A stretch of DNA of 39,291 nt from Streptomyces huasconensis (lineage in GTDB: Bacteria > Actinomycetota > Actinomycetes > Streptomycetales > Streptomycetaceae). Of this stretch, positions 37,601 through 39,291 are shown piece after piece. Both the position numbers and the translations under genes were made by a program. The stretch covers positions 1 through 39,291 of the forward strand of contig RBWT01000067.1 in NCBI GenBank assembly GCA_004010275.1, given 5' to 3'. The notes beneath the pieces were generated by a model. The model saw only the letters and a list, made by a program, of their open reading frames with translations. It was not told the origin of the DNA and did no database searches. Numbering within the stretch: the first letter of the stretch is position 1; each line of letters starts with the position of its first letter.

Positions 37601-39291
37601 TCAACGTGCTCTGCACTTCCCCCGGTTCGATCCTGAAGCCGCGGATCTTCACCTGGTCGTCCGCGCGGCCGGCGAACTCCAGTTGGCCGTCGGCCCGTCG
37701 GCGCGCCAGGTCGCCCGTGCGGTACATGCGGCTTCCGGCGGGGCCGTAAGGGTCCGCCACGAAGCGTTCCGCGGTGAGCGCCGTGCGTCCCAGGTAGCCG
37801 CGGGCCACGCCGAGACCGGAGACGTACATCTCGCCGGGTACGCCGACCGGGACGGGCCGCAGCCGGTCGTCGAGGACGTGCACGCAGGCGTTCGGCAGGG
37901 GCCCGCCGATGGGCGGTACGCCCGGCACGGCGGGCAGTGGTCCGGCCATGGTGCAGGAGACGGTGGTCTCGGTGGGGCCGTACGCGTTGAACATGCGGCG
38001 CCCGGTGGCCCACTTGGCCACCAGGGAGGCCTGCGCCGCCTCGCCCGCGATGACCAGGTTCTCCACGGCGGGCAGGCTGCCGTCCGGGAGCTGGGCGAGG
38101 ACCGCGGGCGGCAGGGTCGCGTGCGTGACCCCCAACTCGCCCATCAGGGACGGCAGCTGGTCCGCCTGGTCGAGCATGTCGGCGGGGCCGAGCACGAGAC
38201 AGGCCCCGGCGCTCAGCGGTGTGCAGATCTCGGAGACGGCCGCGTCGAAGCTGAGCGAGGCGAACTGCAGCGCCCGGCTGCCGGGGCCCATGCCGTACGC
38301 CCCGATCCTGGCCAGCACGATGTTCGGGATGGAGCGGTGTTCGACGACCACGCCCTTGGGCCGGCCGGTGGAGCCGGACGTGTAGATCACGTAGGCGGGG
38401 GTGCGCGGGGTGAGCGGGGCCCGCCGGTCGGCGTCGGTGAGGTCGGCGGGCAAGCGGCGCGACAGTTCCTCGGTGGTGGCCGGGGCGTCGAGGACGATCC
38501 GGTCGACGGCGGACGGCAGGCGGTCCGCGGTCGCGCGGGTGGTCACGGCGAGGAGCCGGACGCGCGTCGTCGAGCAGGTAGCGGACCCGGTCGGCGGGGT
38601 ACGCGCTGTCCACCGGCAGGTACGCGGCGCCGGACTTCAGCGCGGCCAGGACGGCGACGATCATCTCCACGGAGCGCGGCACCATCAGGGCGACGATGCT
38701 CTCGGGTGCCGCGCCCCGCTCGACCAGGAGGCGGGCCAGCCGGTTGGCGCGGGCGTCGAGTTCCGCGTACGACACGGTTTCCGCGCCGCGGGTGACGGCG
38801 GGGGCGTCCGGAGTGCGCGCCGCCTGCTCCTCGAACAGTTGCGGCAGGAGCAGTGGGGGCAGCGGGCGTTCGGTGTCGTTCCAGCCGTGGAGCAGCCGGT
38901 CCCGCTCGGCCTCGCCGAGGATGTCCGCCGCGCCGATGGGCCGGTCGGGGTCGGTGACCACGGCTCGCAGCAGCCGGACGAAGCGTTCCGCGATCGCCGC
39001 GGCCGTGGACCGGTCGAAGAGGTCGCAGGCGTAGGCGATCGATCCGGCCAGCCCCGCCGCCTCTCCGTCGGCCGCCCACTGTCGCTGCACCAGGCGTACG
39101 GAGAGGTCGAACTTGGCCCGGCCGGCGGACTCGGGCGGCGGCTCCACGGCGGAGGGGGCGGGAGCGTCGTCGCCCGCTGAAGCGGTGCCGCCGAGCCCGT
39201 CCGGTCCGGTCTCGGGGCGGGTGAAGTCGTGGAGGACAGCATGACCTGGAAGAGGGGGTGCCGGGCGAGGGAGCGCGCCGGGTTGATCTCC
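31632..39291 (-). CDS. Nonribosomal peptide synthetase (C)-A-PCP-E-C-A-PCP-TE (5' part beyond window; many frame breaks)
   Basis: The final modules of an NRPS run leftward. At the edge is a condensation-domain end (RSLARHPLFQVML). A1 (about 38850-37360) has YVIYTSGSTGRPKGVVVEHR and NAYGPTETTV. The PCP1 serine is in FFALGGDSITALQ (37221-37223). The E domain (about 36830-35640) has HHLVVDGVSWRIL and FNYLGR. C2 starts LSPLQEGLFFHALFAG and has HHILLDGWS. A2 (about 34200-32730) has YVIYTSGSTGTPKGVAVTHQ. The PCP2 serine is in FFMLGGNSL (32580-32582). TE has GWSFGG (Ser at 32181-32183) and a late His. Frame breaks are near 39235, 38555, 36835, 35080, 34850, 34465, 34265, 33558, 33430, 33347 and 32868. 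It makes and releases a peptide ending D-X1-X2. Confidence 0.93.

Noticed and set aside
36021..38795. 924-codon open frame on the + strand
   Set aside because: It lies opposite the NRPS A1, PCP1 and E domains; its translation is low-complexity and lacks any motif.

Overview
The window is very GC-rich (roughly 70-73% by eye) and looks like a Streptomyces or close actinomycete chromosome. It has GTG starts, GGAGG ribosome sites, TANNNT -10 elements, some placed for leaderless mRNAs, and TTA codons at the start of two biosynthetic genes. Two biosynthetic segments flank a block of ordinary chromosomal genes.

Left segment (1-7104). A leftward operon encodes a free-standing acyl carrier protein and a type I polyketide synthase (coiled-coil docking segment, KS, AT, start of KR; cut by the left edge). 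Diverging from it is a rightward group: a CaiB/BaiF-type CoA-transferase, a carboxymuconolactone-decarboxylase-like protein and an ATP-grasp protein. The PKS and the CoA-transferase each carry a rare TTA codon near the start, which suggests bldA control of both arms.

Middle (7192-20852). A small secreted protein, a DUF1838-like protein, a secreted trypsin-like protease, a receptor-family ligand-binding protein with no signal peptide, an SRPBCC protein, a tRNA-like structured RNA candidate with an adjacent hairpin terminator, an MHS-family transporter, a ricin-type lectin, a TetR regulator with a long inverted-repeat operator and a divergent epoxide-hydrolase-like protein, a GlxA/AraC regulator, a cobalamin riboswitch with metE, and a cupin. 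Two unusual tandem repeats sit here (31 bp x4 and 16 bp x5).

Right segment (20800-39291). A phosphopantetheinyl transferase, two divergent paralogous glycosyltransferases, a StrD/RmlA-like sugar nucleotidyltransferase, a 2OG-oxygenase-like protein, MbtH, DesI-like and DesII-like deoxysugar enzymes, a luciferase-family oxidoreductase, a crotonyl-CoA carboxylase/reductase, and an NRPS read as (C)-A-PCP-E-C-A-PCP-TE that runs off the right edge. Together these predict a glycosylated peptide containing a D-residue, with a 4,6-dideoxy-type sugar and an alkylmalonyl-CoA supply. That would fit a hybrid polyketide-peptide if the left PKS belongs to the same pathway.

An overriding caution is that about 35-40 reading-frame breaks occur across otherwise intact, conserved genes. 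Wherever I could rebuild the protein, one missing base in a G/C-rich run restores the frame. This looks like indel error in the assembly rather than mass pseudogenisation, so I annotate whole genes across the breaks and list break positions.
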